This document shows positions 42,501 to 52,175 of a stretch of 64,000 nt of DNA, piece by piece. The notes below the pieces were generated by a model that did not search any database, was not told the DNA's origin, and saw only the letters and a list, made by a program, of their open reading frames with translations. The DNA is from Bacillus licheniformis DSM 13 = ATCC 14580 (lineage in GTDB: Bacteria; Bacillota; Bacilli; Bacillales; Bacillaceae). The position numbers and the translations under genes are program-made. How positions within the stretch are numbered: the first letter of the stretch is position 1; each line of letters begins with the position of its first letter. The DNA lies in assembly GCF_000011645.1 (NCBI RefSeq), contig NC_006270.3, forward strand, positions 1,485,501-1,549,500, written 5' to 3'.

Positions 42501-44837
42501 TTTGGGGAATTGTGGACAACGTTAGGTCAATCATTCTCTGAAATTGCGGTTCAGATAGCGCCGGTAATCCAGGAATTAGGCGTGACTTTCGCGGCGTTTC
42601 TACCGCAAGTTGTAACTTTGGTTGGACAGTTGATTCAGACATGGGCATCTTTCCAAGTCCAATTCGCACAACTTATTATGCAAGTCGCATCGGTACTATT
42701 GCCAATGTTAGCTCAAGCATTTACATCTTTGCTTCCGCTGATTTTACAAATCGTATCGTCTGTACTTCCAATAGTGCTACAGTTGATTCAGTCCCTTGTT
42801 CCAGTAGTAACCACTATTGCGACTACCTTGTTACCAATTTTGCTACAGGCGTTTCAGTCAATTTTCCCGCCAGTACTGGCGATAATTCAGTCTGTAGTGC
42901 CTATCGTCGCTAATCTGTTAACATCAGTTGCTCAAATCTTGAGTCAGTTGGCTGTAACCTTGCTACCACTCATTCTGCAAGTTGTTCAGGCTGTTTTCCC
43001 TGTTGTAACAAGCATCATTCAGATTGCCATGCAGGTAGCCGTAACGGTTTTACAGTTAGTGGCAACTATAATTCGTACTGTTCTTATCCCAGCGATCCAA
43101 TTCGTGCTGAAAATTGTGCAAGTCGTGTTCCCTGTAGTTGTTAGTGTAATCCAAAACGCACTCAATATCGTGATCAACGTAGTTAAGTTTTTCACTGCGC
43201 TACTAAAAGGCAATTGGAGTGCGGTCTGGAATGCGATACTTGGGATTCTGAAAAGTATTTGGAACATAATCACCGCAGTAATCCGAGGAGCTGTAAATGT
43301 AGTCCTCACACTCTTTTCTGGATTGGTCAATGGGGCAGTTAGCGCCTGGAATTTCTTGAAGGACAGAACAGTAGGTTTGTTCAAATCAATCGGGAAATTT
43401 GCGGCCGACACGTTCCACAACATGATCGAGGGAGCAAAGGCGCTACCAGGTGAAATTGGTGACGGAATAAAAAATATGGCCGGCAGAGCTCTATCCGGAG
43501 TTAAATCTCTAGGAAATACGATGATCGGCGGACTTGAAGGAATTATCAATGGCTTGACGCAAAAAGGGATTAACAAGCTACTCGATACATTCGGGGTGGA
43601 TAAAAAACTCCGGATCCCTAAACTCGAAATTCCGAGGTTCGCTAAAGGTACGCCAGCAGGTGGGCACAAAGGCGGTCTTGCTATCTTAGGAGATGGAGGC
43701 GGTCCGGAGTTATTCCGTACACCTTCCGGTTTCACAGGTTTAAGCCCTGGAACCGACACGCTCTTTAATCTGCCAAAGGGGACGCAAGTCTTGCCGCATA
43801 AAGAAACACGCGAGGTACTATCTTCTGGAATCCCCGCATTCAGGAAAGGTACGAAGAACAAAAGTTTCTTCGATTCTGCTATCGATGTTGGAAAATCCGC
43901 TGTTGATGCGGGTAAAGCTGCCGTAAACAGTGTTAAGGATTTCGCTTTTGATGCGTGGGAATACGTAAGCAATCCGTCAAAACTTATCGCTAAAACGATA
44001 GAAAGTCTCGGACTGAAGTTGCCGGATATTTCCGGAGCTTTCGGGACAATTGCGAAAGGTGCCTTCGGTAAAGTCAAAGATTCCGCCGTCAGCTTTATGA
44101 AAAAGAAACTCGCTGACTTTGGTGGAGCTTTCGGAAGTGGCGATAAAGCGTCCGGAAACGTTAAGCAATGGATTCGGGCGGCGATGGCTAAAACGAATTC
44201 GCCAGCTTCTTGGTTCGCTCCACTCGTTACAATTGCGATGAAAGAGTCCGGAGGCCGTACGGGTCCGTCTACAATTAATCGTTGGGACTCGAACTGGAGA
44301 CGTGGTACACCGTCAATGGGACTTATGCAAACGATCAAACCAACGTTTGATGCGTATAAGCTTCCGGGCATGGGCGATATCATGAATCCGGTGCACAACG
44401 CGGTTGCGGCTATACGTTATATCAAATCTCGCTATGGAAGCCCGTTTAATACTCCAGGCATCAGATCGATGGAGAAAGGCGGTCCGTACAAAGGATATAA
44501 AATCGGCGATATTGTGACGCAAAAGCAGCTCGCCTGGATTGCGGAAGAAGGTCCAGAAGCGATTATTCCGTTGCAAAACCATAGGCAGCGGGCGCAGCAA
44601 TTATGGACGGCGGCAGGAAGAGAAATCGGTATGGATCCGTCTGGTGGAAGTAACGAAGAAGAACTCGCGTTGTTGCGTGGACAGAACGCGCTACTCAGAC
44701 AGACGAACACATTGCTAACGGGGATTCTACGCAAAGATCCGAGTGTAGTTGTCGATACGGCAGCACTAACGGACAGTGTAGAAAAAGGTCAGGCACAAAA
44801 CATCGGATTCAATAAGCTGCTGTGGGGTGATCGGTAA
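39537..44837 (+). CDS. Tape measure protein with C-terminal SLT-type domain
   Basis: 1766 residues from TTG 39537 after GGGAGG. The first 260 residues are coiled coil with a repeated SxFxAAxAG(V/A)RxF element, then a TP901-type tape measure core, a long hydrophobic stretch (about 630-780 and 860-1290), and near 1545-1650 a soluble lytic transglycosylase-like domain (LVTIAMKESGGRTGPSTINR, SMGLMQTIKPTFDAY). It sets tail length and probably opens the peptidoglycan at DNA entry. Confidence 0.94.
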   Translation: MATESVGSIRVSLGLDNIDFSRGLQDVNRKLKVLNSEFKAAMAGAGRFDNSLDSLRNKTDILNRTLQTQKAKLNELKRQYEESVRTTGRYSAQSEKLLAQYNRTVAAVRKTEDQLDLLNRKMREQSNGFSQLGAKISASIKTIDTKLRVLDSSFEAASAGVRDFGSTTEQLRQKSEHLTQSISLQEQRLKNIRRLYLEAKRAKGEDAQATQELRVQMNQATAQLRTTQAELAATNRQIQSNTGRWNELGNRMGEVGDRMRDVGGRMQSAGSEIAMSFGVATAALGGGLAVSTKKAMDFEQQMSSVKAVMNPAEANQYSAALTELAIKLGADTKYSALEAAQGMEELVKAGVSTKDILNGALKGALSLATAGELELADAAEIASTALNAFKDDNISVAQAADILAGAANSSATTVGEMRYGLQMTSAVAAGMGLSFKDTATTLALFAQNGLKGSDAGTSMKTMLSRLVPMTKAQYETMHDLGLVTLDTSEAFKRMADKGFKPASKNIGDIYEALNKYVEKTTGAKQGTEKFEKAFDKATRSLGIMDNKFFDANGNIRSMTEISGELSKALDGLSAKDKQEALYNIFGSDAIRGALILGKEGSKGFDKMAAAMDKIKADNVAAEKMNNLKGKIEELSGAVETAQISFGNALTPAISALVSVLQSATDWFNGLSKGMQSFVAISLAVTTVIMGIVAALGFLMLGVGQMISGLGTVSGLLKGLIKSEKFIKVIGVAFGALTSPIGLTVLGITAVGAALVIAYKKSEKFRNFVNGAFESVRNVTVTAFSSISAVVGDTFNFIQKASVAGWERFSDGVSVIVPAVRKRFANVVNSIGEFVSNIGSSIADRFGSGLADRTGSAVDLFIQNLRAAFSSVGGIISILAPTVTALGLAMAGVSGSIGFVITSLVSLAGFLFRLYQTNEEFRASVQNAWSQIMSVIGNVVVAIQPIINQFIGYFSDIAAELAPEFAKTGEVIMSSISSLGPTFTELGNAFGELWTTLGQSFSEIAVQIAPVIQELGVTFAAFLPQVVTLVGQLIQTWASFQVQFAQLIMQVASVLLPMLAQAFTSLLPLILQIVSSVLPIVLQLIQSLVPVVTTIATTLLPILLQAFQSIFPPVLAIIQSVVPIVANLLTSVAQILSQLAVTLLPLILQVVQAVFPVVTSIIQIAMQVAVTVLQLVATIIRTVLIPAIQFVLKIVQVVFPVVVSVIQNALNIVINVVKFFTALLKGNWSAVWNAILGILKSIWNIITAVIRGAVNVVLTLFSGLVNGAVSAWNFLKDRTVGLFKSIGKFAADTFHNMIEGAKALPGEIGDGIKNMAGRALSGVKSLGNTMIGGLEGIINGLTQKGINKLLDTFGVDKKLRIPKLEIPRFAKGTPAGGHKGGLAILGDGGGPELFRTPSGFTGLSPGTDTLFNLPKGTQVLPHKETREVLSSGIPAFRKGTKNKSFFDSAIDVGKSAVDAGKAAVNSVKDFAFDAWEYVSNPSKLIAKTIESLGLKLPDISGAFGTIAKGAFGKVKDSAVSFMKKKLADFGGAFGSGDKASGNVKQWIRAAMAKTNSPASWFAPLVTIAMKESGGRTGPSTINRWDSNWRRGTPSMGLMQTIKPTFDAYKLPGMGDIMNPVHNAVAAIRYIKSRYGSPFNTPGIRSMEKGGPYKGYKIGDIVTQKQLAWIAEEGPEAIIPLQNHRQRAQQLWTAAGREIGMDPSGGSNEEELALLRGQNALLRQTNTLLTGILRKDPSVVVDTAALTDSVEKGQAQNIGFNKLLWGDR

Positions 44838-45659
44838 ATGGCGTATCTTACGATTATAAAAAACGGTGAAACCATTGATCACCGTAAATACGGCTTAAAG
44901 CTTTTGAGTTTTCGCAAGGAATCGCTAACACACCGAACTAACTTTGAAGAAATAGGAGGCAGGCATGGCGCAATAGATACGGGAACGACTTTCGGTGAGC
45001 GAAAACTTAAAGCGACGTTTTTAATGCAAGGCGTAGACCATCTTGATTATCAGTTGATGATCGATGAGGTCTACGCTTTATTTGCGTGCGAAGATTCAAT
45101 CGAATTAATAGATTCGAGACAGCCCGGTAAAGTATGGACAGTAAAACCAAGTAGCACATTTGAGCCTGACGATTTAAACCCGAGGAGCGGTAAATTTGAG
45201 ATCGAATTTACGTCTCCGTTACCGTTCGCGAGTTCGTATGGTTCTACTCTTGATCCGTTCACATTCGGCGAAGAAGTTTGGCAAATCGGGCAAGGGCTGA
45301 TTCCTTCAGATAGCCTAGTTTACAGACATCGAACTACTCGATTCAGTATTTTCAATGCTGGAAATGTAGAGGTTGATCCTTGCCTTGAAATGCCGTTGAA
45401 TATCGTTTATAAAGGCGCATCCTCAAATTTTTCGATCAAAAACAAAACGACCGGGCAGACGATTTCATATAACGGGACCTCTAAGTCGACCGATTCTATA
45501 AAACTCGAAGGGCTGCGCCATCTGAAGAACGGTATTAGCATTTACGGAAATACCAATCGCGGATACGTTTCATTAAAGCCAGGATGGAATGACTTCGAAC
45601 TTACCGGCACATCTGGAAGTTTCGAAATTACATTTGATTTTTTCTTTTTCTATAAGTAG
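44838..45659 (+). CDS. Distal tail protein (Dit)
   Basis: 273 residues, of the Dit/SPP1 gp19.1-like family: RKYGLKLLSFRKES near the N terminus and a two-domain layout. It forms the hub at the tail tip. Starts one base after the tape measure stop. Confidence 0.87.
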   Translation: MAYLTIIKNGETIDHRKYGLKLLSFRKESLTHRTNFEEIGGRHGAIDTGTTFGERKLKATFLMQGVDHLDYQLMIDEVYALFACEDSIELIDSRQPGKVWTVKPSSTFEPDDLNPRSGKFEIEFTSPLPFASSYGSTLDPFTFGEEVWQIGQGLIPSDSLVYRHRTTRFSIFNAGNVEVDPCLEMPLNIVYKGASSNFSIKNKTTGQTISYNGTSKSTDSIKLEGLRHLKNGISIYGNTNRGYVSLKPGWNDFELTGTSGSFEITFDFFFFYK

Positions 45660-45667
45660 GTGGTCGA

Positions 45668-47194
45668 GTGAAAACGATAGCAATTAGAGACGTAACAGGT
45701 ATTATGGAGCCGTTACCGGGATTTTCGGTAGTACGAACAGATGGTAGCGACGGGCAGAGATCAATAAAATTAAACGGCTATAAAACAACTAATAACCAGT
45801 ACGGCTACCAGTTTGTAAAAAACGAAAATACAGTTGTCTACGATGACGAAGAGTACATCATCAAAACACATCGCGAAAGAACGTACCGGAAAGGCGTCGG
45901 AGTTGAGGCAACGGCCATTCATCGCATCTTTGACGACTTGAGGAACAATTACATTTACGATGAGAAGACGGGCACGCTCCGATTGGATGCGATGCTCTCT
46001 TTTGCATTGGAGGGAAGCGGCTACACATTCGAAATTGATACGACGGATTTACCAGCGTCAGTCAGAGTTGAAAATTTTGGATGGAATAACTCTCTCGCTC
46101 TTTTCCGAGACATTCTCGAAAAGTTCGGTGCAGAGTTCGACTACAAAGGTAAGAAAATCTATGTCGCTAAAAAATTCGGCATCCAAAGAGACGAACCTTT
46201 TCTGCGTTATAGGTTCAACGTAAAGGATCCGGAAAAAGAAATTGATACAAGCAGTTTCGCAACGTATATTCGAGGTTACGGAAAGAAAGACGATAAAGGA
46301 AACTATTTGTTTGCCGAGTACACAAGTCCTTTAGCCAAAATATACGGTATTAAGCACGCTGACCCGGTTAAAGATGAGCGGTACACAGACAAAGATAGTC
46401 TTCTCGCAGCAATGAAAAAGCAACTCAACGATAACATCGATATTTCTCTTACCTTTACAGCCATTGAACTTGAAAGTATGGGGCTCAGGGATATTAAAAA
46501 GGGTGATTATGTTTGGTGTGTGATTGAACCATTTGACTTAAATGTTCAATTACGAGCTGTAAGCAGAGAAGATTACTCGGATGAAACCAAGTCACCTACG
46601 TTTACTTTTGGGACTATTACGAAAAAAGCTTCGGATATTATCGCGAGCTTTAATACGACAAAAAAAGCGGTTGACAAGGTTATCGACACGTCTACCGGAA
46701 AAATAAAAGACTCTGCAATTGACACGACGGGCCTCACAACGAAATCCGAGTTTCAGTCGCACGTAGATAACAAGATAGTGCACATAACAGCGGAGGAAAG
46801 AGCTGCTTGGAATGCGGCTTCAAATTCAATCGGTGATTTAACTTTTATCACCTGGAGCACGCCAACTCTTAAAAATGGTTGGATTCAGTATACGGCGAAT
46901 ACCGAAAGCTATCCGATTCAATACGGAAAGGATGCGATAGGGACGGTCAATATCAGAGGAGCTGTTTCGTCAGGGGTAGTCGGATCTTCAACTCCAGTCT
47001 TTACTTTGCCCGCTGGTTTTAGACCGCCGTTTCCTCACCTTTTTATCGGTGTTTCATCTGTCGCAACAGACGGTACGCCTCAATATTTTCGTGGGATTAT
47101 AAAGACGAACGGAGATGTTTGCATTGAGAATATCTCAAACAAAGATACTCCCAATCAGTTTATCGGTATCTATACGCAATTTAAAGCGATTTAA
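45668..47194 (+). CDS. Tail-associated protein (Tal), prophage endopeptidase tail type
   Basis: 508 residues from GTG 45668. The N-terminal 330 residues fit the Tal/gp27-like hub family (TTDLPASVRVENFGWNN, RGYGKKDDKGNY). Residues about 365-385 (SEFQSHVDNKIVHITAEERA) are a tail-fibre collar motif, and the rest is a small beta-rich head. It closes the tail tip and contacts the host. Confidence 0.85.
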   Translation: MKTIAIRDVTGIMEPLPGFSVVRTDGSDGQRSIKLNGYKTTNNQYGYQFVKNENTVVYDDEEYIIKTHRERTYRKGVGVEATAIHRIFDDLRNNYIYDEKTGTLRLDAMLSFALEGSGYTFEIDTTDLPASVRVENFGWNNSLALFRDILEKFGAEFDYKGKKIYVAKKFGIQRDEPFLRYRFNVKDPEKEIDTSSFATYIRGYGKKDDKGNYLFAEYTSPLAKIYGIKHADPVKDERYTDKDSLLAAMKKQLNDNIDISLTFTAIELESMGLRDIKKGDYVWCVIEPFDLNVQLRAVSREDYSDETKSPTFTFGTITKKASDIIASFNTTKKAVDKVIDTSTGKIKDSAIDTTGLTTKSEFQSHVDNKIVHITAEERAAWNAASNSIGDLTFITWSTPTLKNGWIQYTANTESYPIQYGKDAIGTVNIRGAVSSGVVGSSTPVFTLPAGFRPPFPHLFIGVSSVATDGTPQYFRGIIKTNGDVCIENISNKDTPNQFIGIYTQFKAI

Positions 47195-47215
47195 AAATAG
47201 CGGAGGTGATAACGC

Positions 47216-49195
47216 TTGGGAAAGTTCTATTATAAAAAAGCCACAACAAGCGGGTTTGATCGCCAATATATAAAAGACCAAAATCAAAACCTAGATGACA
47301 TAGGTAAGGACATCCGAGAAGTTGACACAAAAATAAATGATCATAAAAAAGCCAAAAACGCCCATACATCCGAACAAATATCGCACGAAAGCGGACTAAA
47401 TGTCGGACAGGAAATCGAAGTAACGAAGGCGCGCTTTAGAAATCTCGTCCTAAATGTCGACGGAACCAACGTTAAAGAAGTCGTCGATGCCCGTGTCGGC
47501 CGGGACGGGACGATTTATCCGACGCTCAGGGATCGTTTAGACGCCGACGGACAGACGGTTGATGACATAAAGGACGATCTTATCACGAGAATCAGCTTTA
47601 AAAATGCACTTAGTTATGGCGCAGATCCTACGGGGAAAACACCGTCAGCGGATGCGATTCAAAGCGCGCTGGACGAAATCCACAGCGAAGGTGGTGGTTG
47701 GCTCGTCATTCCTGGCGGTACTTATCTGATCGATAAACGCATGATCATTTACGAAAACACACGCGTTACAATGGCGGCTGATTGCGTGCTGCTTCGAGGA
47801 TGGTCTGGCGGATTCTTTGCAAACGGTAAGCCCACCGATAATTTCTCCGGATATTCCGGAAGAGGTAACATCGTCATTGAGGGCGGTATGTTAGATGGGA
47901 ATTACCTGAAGATCGAAACATATAAAACGAATGCGATGGACAGCGTTATTATCGGTCACGCGAAAAATATCGTTATCGATAACGTAACGTTTAAAGACGT
48001 AATTACCGACCACGCAATCGATGCGAACGGATGTAACGGCCTTCGAATCACAAATTGCAGATTTACCGGATTTATCGATACTAGCGGAACACGTCCTTTT
48101 TCTGAAGCGATTCAGCTCGGAGAGTTTACGAAAGGCGGCGTCAACATTTTCGGTGCCTTCGACAGCACGCCGAACACTAACGTCTATATTGCGCATAACT
48201 ACTTCGGAAAGTCCGATCTTTTAGGCGGTTGGGGATGCGCTGTCGGAAACCACTACGCTGTATACGACGTGTTCCAGACGAACATAACGATATTCGACAA
48301 TACGATTGAGGATTGCGGGTTTGCTGGCATTCGTACATTTAAATGGGGCGAAGTTAAAATTATTAACAACGTCTTCAGACGGAATCGGGAGTGCGTCCGG
48401 ATTTCGCAAGTTTCCGGCGGAATCGAGAGCTCTAAAAATGCCTCTGGCGTACAGATGAATCGCCCACAAAACGCTCAAAACATTCTAATCCAAGGGAATG
48501 ACTTCTACGAGTATACGGTCTGCGGAGTAGTTACCTACGGGCAGATTTACAATAAGGAAGCTGCTTGGAGCGATGGTATCCGGATCTTCGGAAACTACTT
48601 TAAACTGCGGGAGAAAGATATCGGCAGCTACGGCAATGAGCAGGCGATTCAGATAATCTACGGAAGGAACGTCTTCATCTCCGATAACAGGATTTTCGGA
48701 GGGCGTAGGGGCATCTGGCTCGAGGGTTGTTTTAATACGTTCATCTCGAACAATTATATATCATGTGTAGATACGGAAGCAGTTTACGTTGCGAAAAGCC
48801 GCGATACATCTTCGACTATCACAAAATCTACACATTTATCGATAGACGGGAACGAAATTAACACGATCGGGCGAAACGGGATCTACGTCCAGAACTGCGA
48901 TAATTTTGATGTGCGGAACAACAACATATTCAATACGAATATCGAACAAGGATCAAAAGATCGCGGAGGTGTTTTCGTAGAAAAGGCTTACGATGGACGT
49001 ATCGAAGGTAACCGAATCCGAGGTGTAGAGAAAATATTCGCCATCTTAGTCCAGTCTACCGCAACTGAAGTGAACGTGTTTAACACGAAGGGAACTGGTC
49101 GCGTCATCGTTCAAGGTGATTCGAATCTTAACGGGTATTACGGCACAACACAGAATGATTATATAAGAAAAATCAGCACGAAGAGCAGCAGCTAA
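47216..49195 (+). CDS. Tail spike with right-handed beta-helix (pectate-lyase-like)
   Basis: 659 residues from TTG 47216. After an N-terminal coiled coil and attachment part (residues 1-125), YGADPTGKTPSADAIQSALD and GGWLVIPGGTYLIDK open a right-handed beta-helix with many N-rich rungs (IFDNTIEDCGFAGIRTF). In Bacillus phages such spikes often cut wall teichoic acid or capsule; the substrate is not deducible here. Confidence 0.88.
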   Translation: MGKFYYKKATTSGFDRQYIKDQNQNLDDIGKDIREVDTKINDHKKAKNAHTSEQISHESGLNVGQEIEVTKARFRNLVLNVDGTNVKEVVDARVGRDGTIYPTLRDRLDADGQTVDDIKDDLITRISFKNALSYGADPTGKTPSADAIQSALDEIHSEGGGWLVIPGGTYLIDKRMIIYENTRVTMAADCVLLRGWSGGFFANGKPTDNFSGYSGRGNIVIEGGMLDGNYLKIETYKTNAMDSVIIGHAKNIVIDNVTFKDVITDHAIDANGCNGLRITNCRFTGFIDTSGTRPFSEAIQLGEFTKGGVNIFGAFDSTPNTNVYIAHNYFGKSDLLGGWGCAVGNHYAVYDVFQTNITIFDNTIEDCGFAGIRTFKWGEVKIINNVFRRNRECVRISQVSGGIESSKNASGVQMNRPQNAQNILIQGNDFYEYTVCGVVTYGQIYNKEAAWSDGIRIFGNYFKLREKDIGSYGNEQAIQIIYGRNVFISDNRIFGGRRGIWLEGCFNTFISNNYISCVDTEAVYVAKSRDTSSTITKSTHLSIDGNEINTIGRNGIYVQNCDNFDVRNNNIFNTNIEQGSKDRGGVFVEKAYDGRIEGNRIRGVEKIFAILVQSTATEVNVFNTKGTGRVIVQGDSNLNGYYGTTQNDYIRKISTKSSS

Positions 49196-49218
49196 ATTAA
49201 AGGGAGGGATGTCTCCGT

Positions 49219-50769
49219 ATGATATATAAAGATTCCGAAGTCCATTTCAATATAAGCTCGCAAATTAAACGAAGTGTTTCCGCGAACATTCAATTTAGTA
49301 CGCAGGACATCAATACGGCAAAGCTAACGATCAGCTTAACGAAGGACGGCGTGCCGTTGCCGATAAGCCAAGCGACTCACGGTAAGTTGTTTATGCGGTT
49401 TGCGGACGGAAGCAAGTTCTACGTTAATACGGAAGTTCAAGACGCGCTCGGGGGCGTTATTTTTTATGTCTTGACGCCGGATCAAGTTACGCATTACGGA
49501 ACGGTGCAGGCCGAGCTTTACGTTAATTATGACAACGGCCAGAAATTGAGCGTCCATAAATTTTCGTTTGAAATCGATCGAGCACTCGTCGACCAGGATA
49601 TCGCCCCGGTGGCCGAATATTATGTTGACGATTTCGAATCGCTAAAGGCCGTCATTCAAGAAATGGCGGACGATGCCGAACAGGTTCTCGCTGAGTTACA
49701 GAAGAAATTCGAAAATCTCGATAACATTGAGACGAAAGAAGGCGCTCAGGAAAAAGCAGACGTCGCAGAGGCTGGTGCTAAAGCTTATACCGATAAGCAT
49801 GCGGCTAAAATTGATAATCCGCACAAGGTAACGAAAGCTCAGGTCGGCCTCTCAAACGTTGATAACGTCAAGCAAGCGTCTAAATCCGATTTTGACAATC
49901 ATGTCGGCAATACAGCGAACCCTCACGCAGTCACGAAAGCACAAGTCGGGCTGTCGGATGTAGACAACGTTAAGCAGGCGAGCAAGGCCGAATTTGATAC
50001 GCACAACAGCGACAACACTCGCCATATTACTGCGGATGAACGGACGAAATGGGATGGCGGCCAATTGCGCAAGCTGACAGACGACAGCGGCAAACGGACA
50101 CAGGTCGCAGACGGTGCGGATCTGCTGACGTTGTCCACCGGATTTTATTTTGCGACAGGAAATGCCGTTCAGAATAACCCGACGACAAATGACAGCGCGC
50201 AGTTTACTTACGACGTTATCGAATCCGATCAGGGCCGGAAGACGATCTATGCGTGGAGGACCACGGACAATACGCTGTGGCACGCGACAGTTATTCCGGA
50301 TACCGCGTTTAAAGGATGGAAGCGAGTTATCACTGACGACGATTTTCGGAAGAAAACATTCGTAGATACGTACGATTTTGATAACTCTGCATTTACGGCA
50401 ACTGAGGGCGTGGTTACAAAGATAAAGTTCGGAGCTGCCCGGGCTGACGACCAATCAGAATATGACCAAACAAAGTCTGAGATTACCTTGAAAAACAGCG
50501 GTTTGTATCTGGTCAGATTGTATATTTCAGCAACAGCCATCCCATCTAATTCGGACATCGGATTTATTTGCTATGTCAATGATGCGCAATATCAAACGAT
50601 GGGCTACTGGTACCCTTCAAAAAGTACACAAACGAATGTAGTATTCTTACAGCAGAAGTTTAATAGCGGTGATAAAGTTACCTTTCATATTTTCCCTAAA
50701 GTGACCGGTAGCACTCCTTCATCAGTCAGTGTTAAGTCTGCGTTTTTAACGATGTCTCAAATAAGATAG
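49219..50769 (+). CDS. Baseplate upper protein BppU with fibre repeats
   Basis: 516 residues. Residues 1-120 match the BppU N-terminal domain (MIYKDSEVHFNIS, LYVNYDNGQKLSVHKFSFEI). Residues about 195-265 hold a tandem fibre repeat (NPHKVTKAQVGLSNVDNVKQ, then NPHAVTKAQVGLSDVDNVKQ). The C terminus (about 395-516) is a C1q-like beta-sandwich, a probable receptor-binding head. Confidence 0.88.
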   Translation: MIYKDSEVHFNISSQIKRSVSANIQFSTQDINTAKLTISLTKDGVPLPISQATHGKLFMRFADGSKFYVNTEVQDALGGVIFYVLTPDQVTHYGTVQAELYVNYDNGQKLSVHKFSFEIDRALVDQDIAPVAEYYVDDFESLKAVIQEMADDAEQVLAELQKKFENLDNIETKEGAQEKADVAEAGAKAYTDKHAAKIDNPHKVTKAQVGLSNVDNVKQASKSDFDNHVGNTANPHAVTKAQVGLSDVDNVKQASKAEFDTHNSDNTRHITADERTKWDGGQLRKLTDDSGKRTQVADGADLLTLSTGFYFATGNAVQNNPTTNDSAQFTYDVIESDQGRKTIYAWRTTDNTLWHATVIPDTAFKGWKRVITDDDFRKKTFVDTYDFDNSAFTATEGVVTKIKFGAARADDQSEYDQTKSEITLKNSGLYLVRLYISATAIPSNSDIGFICYVNDAQYQTMGYWYPSKSTQTNVVFLQQKFNSGDKVTFHIFPKVTGSTPSSVSVKSAFLTMSQIR

Positions 50770-50788
50770 GGAAGGGAGTGATAAATTT

Positions 50789-51085
50789 ATGAACCTAGCA
50801 CTTGCTGTTAAATATTTATTCCCGGATGCGATTATCGGTGAGGACTTTATCATAAGAGACGATGGGGATGGGCGCGGTCAGTATATTGAGACTTGGCGGA
50901 TAAGCGCTCCGCAACCAAGCGAAAAAGAACTTCAAGAAGCATGGGAAAATTACTTGGAAAACCCAGTTACAGATGATCCACAACTTTCATATACATCCCA
51001 GCAGCTTTTAAAGTTAGGCCGTGAGATGTCTTCACTGAAACTTGAAATTCTCGCGCTTAAAGGAGAGATGACTAATGGATCTTAA
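50789..51085 (+). CDS. XkdW-like protein
   Basis: 98 residues: LAVKYLFPDAIIGEDFIIRD and a C-terminal coiled coil match the XkdW family found after baseplate genes in PBSX-like and related prophages. Structural role unclear. Overlaps the XkdX-like gene by 11 bases. Confidence 0.82.
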   Translation: MNLALAVKYLFPDAIIGEDFIIRDDGDGRGQYIETWRISAPQPSEKELQEAWENYLENPVTDDPQLSYTSQQLLKLGREMSSLKLEILALKGEMTNGS

Positions 51086-51251
51086 TTTTTGGGTGTACGC
51101 TCTTTATTATAATTGGGCTGATACTCCTATGGTTAAGCAAGCACTACAATACAATGACGTAACAATTGAGGAGTTAAGAGACGGTGTAGATCAAGGATAT
51201 GTTACGCCTGAGCAATTCCAAGAAATAACTGGCGAGAAGTACATTGCCTAG
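51075..51251 (+). CDS. XkdX family protein
   Basis: 58 residues. WVYALYYNWADTPMVKQA and VDQGYVTPEQFQEITGE are the XkdX signature. It always follows xkdW-like genes in Bacillus prophages. Function unknown. Confidence 0.85.
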   Translation: MDLNFWVYALYYNWADTPMVKQALQYNDVTIEELRDGVDQGYVTPEQFQEITGEKYIA

Positions 51252-51279
51252 ATGAGGAAAAGCATGGTAATATAATCCT

Positions 51280-52107
51280 ATGAGAAAATTATTTTTTATA
51301 TCGCTAGTTATTATGCTTTTTCTTAGTGTGAATGTTGGGTGTAGCAACGTCGATGCTACAACAAGCAAATCGATAGAGTATTCACCTCTTATAATCGCAC
51401 ATAGAGGAGCTTCGGAGCTGGAGCCTGAACATACAATCAGATCTTATTCGAGAGCAATTAAGGACGGGACCGATTTCATTGAGATCGATCTAAGGGTGAC
51501 GAAAGACGGAAAACTAGTCGCTTTTCACGATGAAGACGTGTCCCGTACAACAGATGGAAAGGGAGACATTGAAGATTTATCGTTAAACCATGTCAAGGAA
51601 TTGCGAACTGAAAAAGATCAACAGGTCTTAACTCTTGAAGAGATTATCAAGAAATACGGGGATTCAACGAAGTATTATATAGAGACTCGCGAAGATTCTA
51701 AAGGCCGTTTGGTTATGGAGAAGAAACTGATCGATATACTCAATCGCTATAATTTACTTGAAAATAATCAAGTAATCATTCAGTCGTTTAGCGCGAAAAG
51801 TTTGAAACAAGTTAGAAAACTCAACAAAGAAGTTCCCATCGTACAACTTGTGCAGACTTGGGATGCGGAGAAACTGTCCGAAAGAATTAAAGACTATAAA
51901 AAATACGCGTATGCGATTGGAATTAGTTCTCAGACGCTGTCTGACAAGGAAGTGAAAATGATTCATGACGAGAATATGGAGGTCCATACGTTCTTCCGTG
52001 TCGAGTTAGAGAAAGAGGAAACAAAGCGAATGATTGAACTAAAAGTCGACGGTATGTTCGCTAATAACCCGGCCTATTTAAATAAATTACTCGATGGATC
52101 AAAGTAA
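51280..52107 (+). CDS. Glycerophosphodiester phosphodiesterase lipoprotein
   Basis: 275 residues with a lipoprotein signal (lipobox VNVGC, Cys21) and a GDPD catalytic domain: IAHRGASELEPEHT, EIDLRVTKDGKLVAFHDE and the downstream YIETRED. GDPDs hydrolyse glycerophosphodiesters; a surface form can act on lipid deacylation products or glycerol-phosphate polymers such as teichoic acid. It sits between tail fibre and lysis genes, with a terminator after it and a poor ribosome site, and is likely lysogenic-conversion cargo. Confidence 0.88.
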   Translation: MRKLFFISLVIMLFLSVNVGCSNVDATTSKSIEYSPLIIAHRGASELEPEHTIRSYSRAIKDGTDFIEIDLRVTKDGKLVAFHDEDVSRTTDGKGDIEDLSLNHVKELRTEKDQQVLTLEEIIKKYGDSTKYYIETREDSKGRLVMEKKLIDILNRYNLLENNQVIIQSFSAKSLKQVRKLNKEVPIVQLVQTWDAEKLSERIKDYKKYAYAIGISSQTLSDKEVKMIHDENMEVHTFFRVELEKEETKRMIELKVDGMFANNPAYLNKLLDGSK

Positions 52108-52117
52108 TAGCCGTCTT

Positions 52118-52145
52118 AGCACCTCATTCGCAGAGGTGTTTTTTA
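52118..52145 (+). terminator. Terminator after the GDPD gene
   Basis: GCACCTC-ATTCGCA-GAGGTG stem followed by T6. Confidence 0.88.
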
Positions 52146-52175
52146 TTTTGCCTAAATTTAGAGGAGGCGTAGTCA

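Noticed and set aside
43019..44398. 459-codon antisense open frame inside the tape measure gene
   Set aside because: It is a codon-bias shadow of the tape measure protein with low-complexity sequence and no ribosome site.
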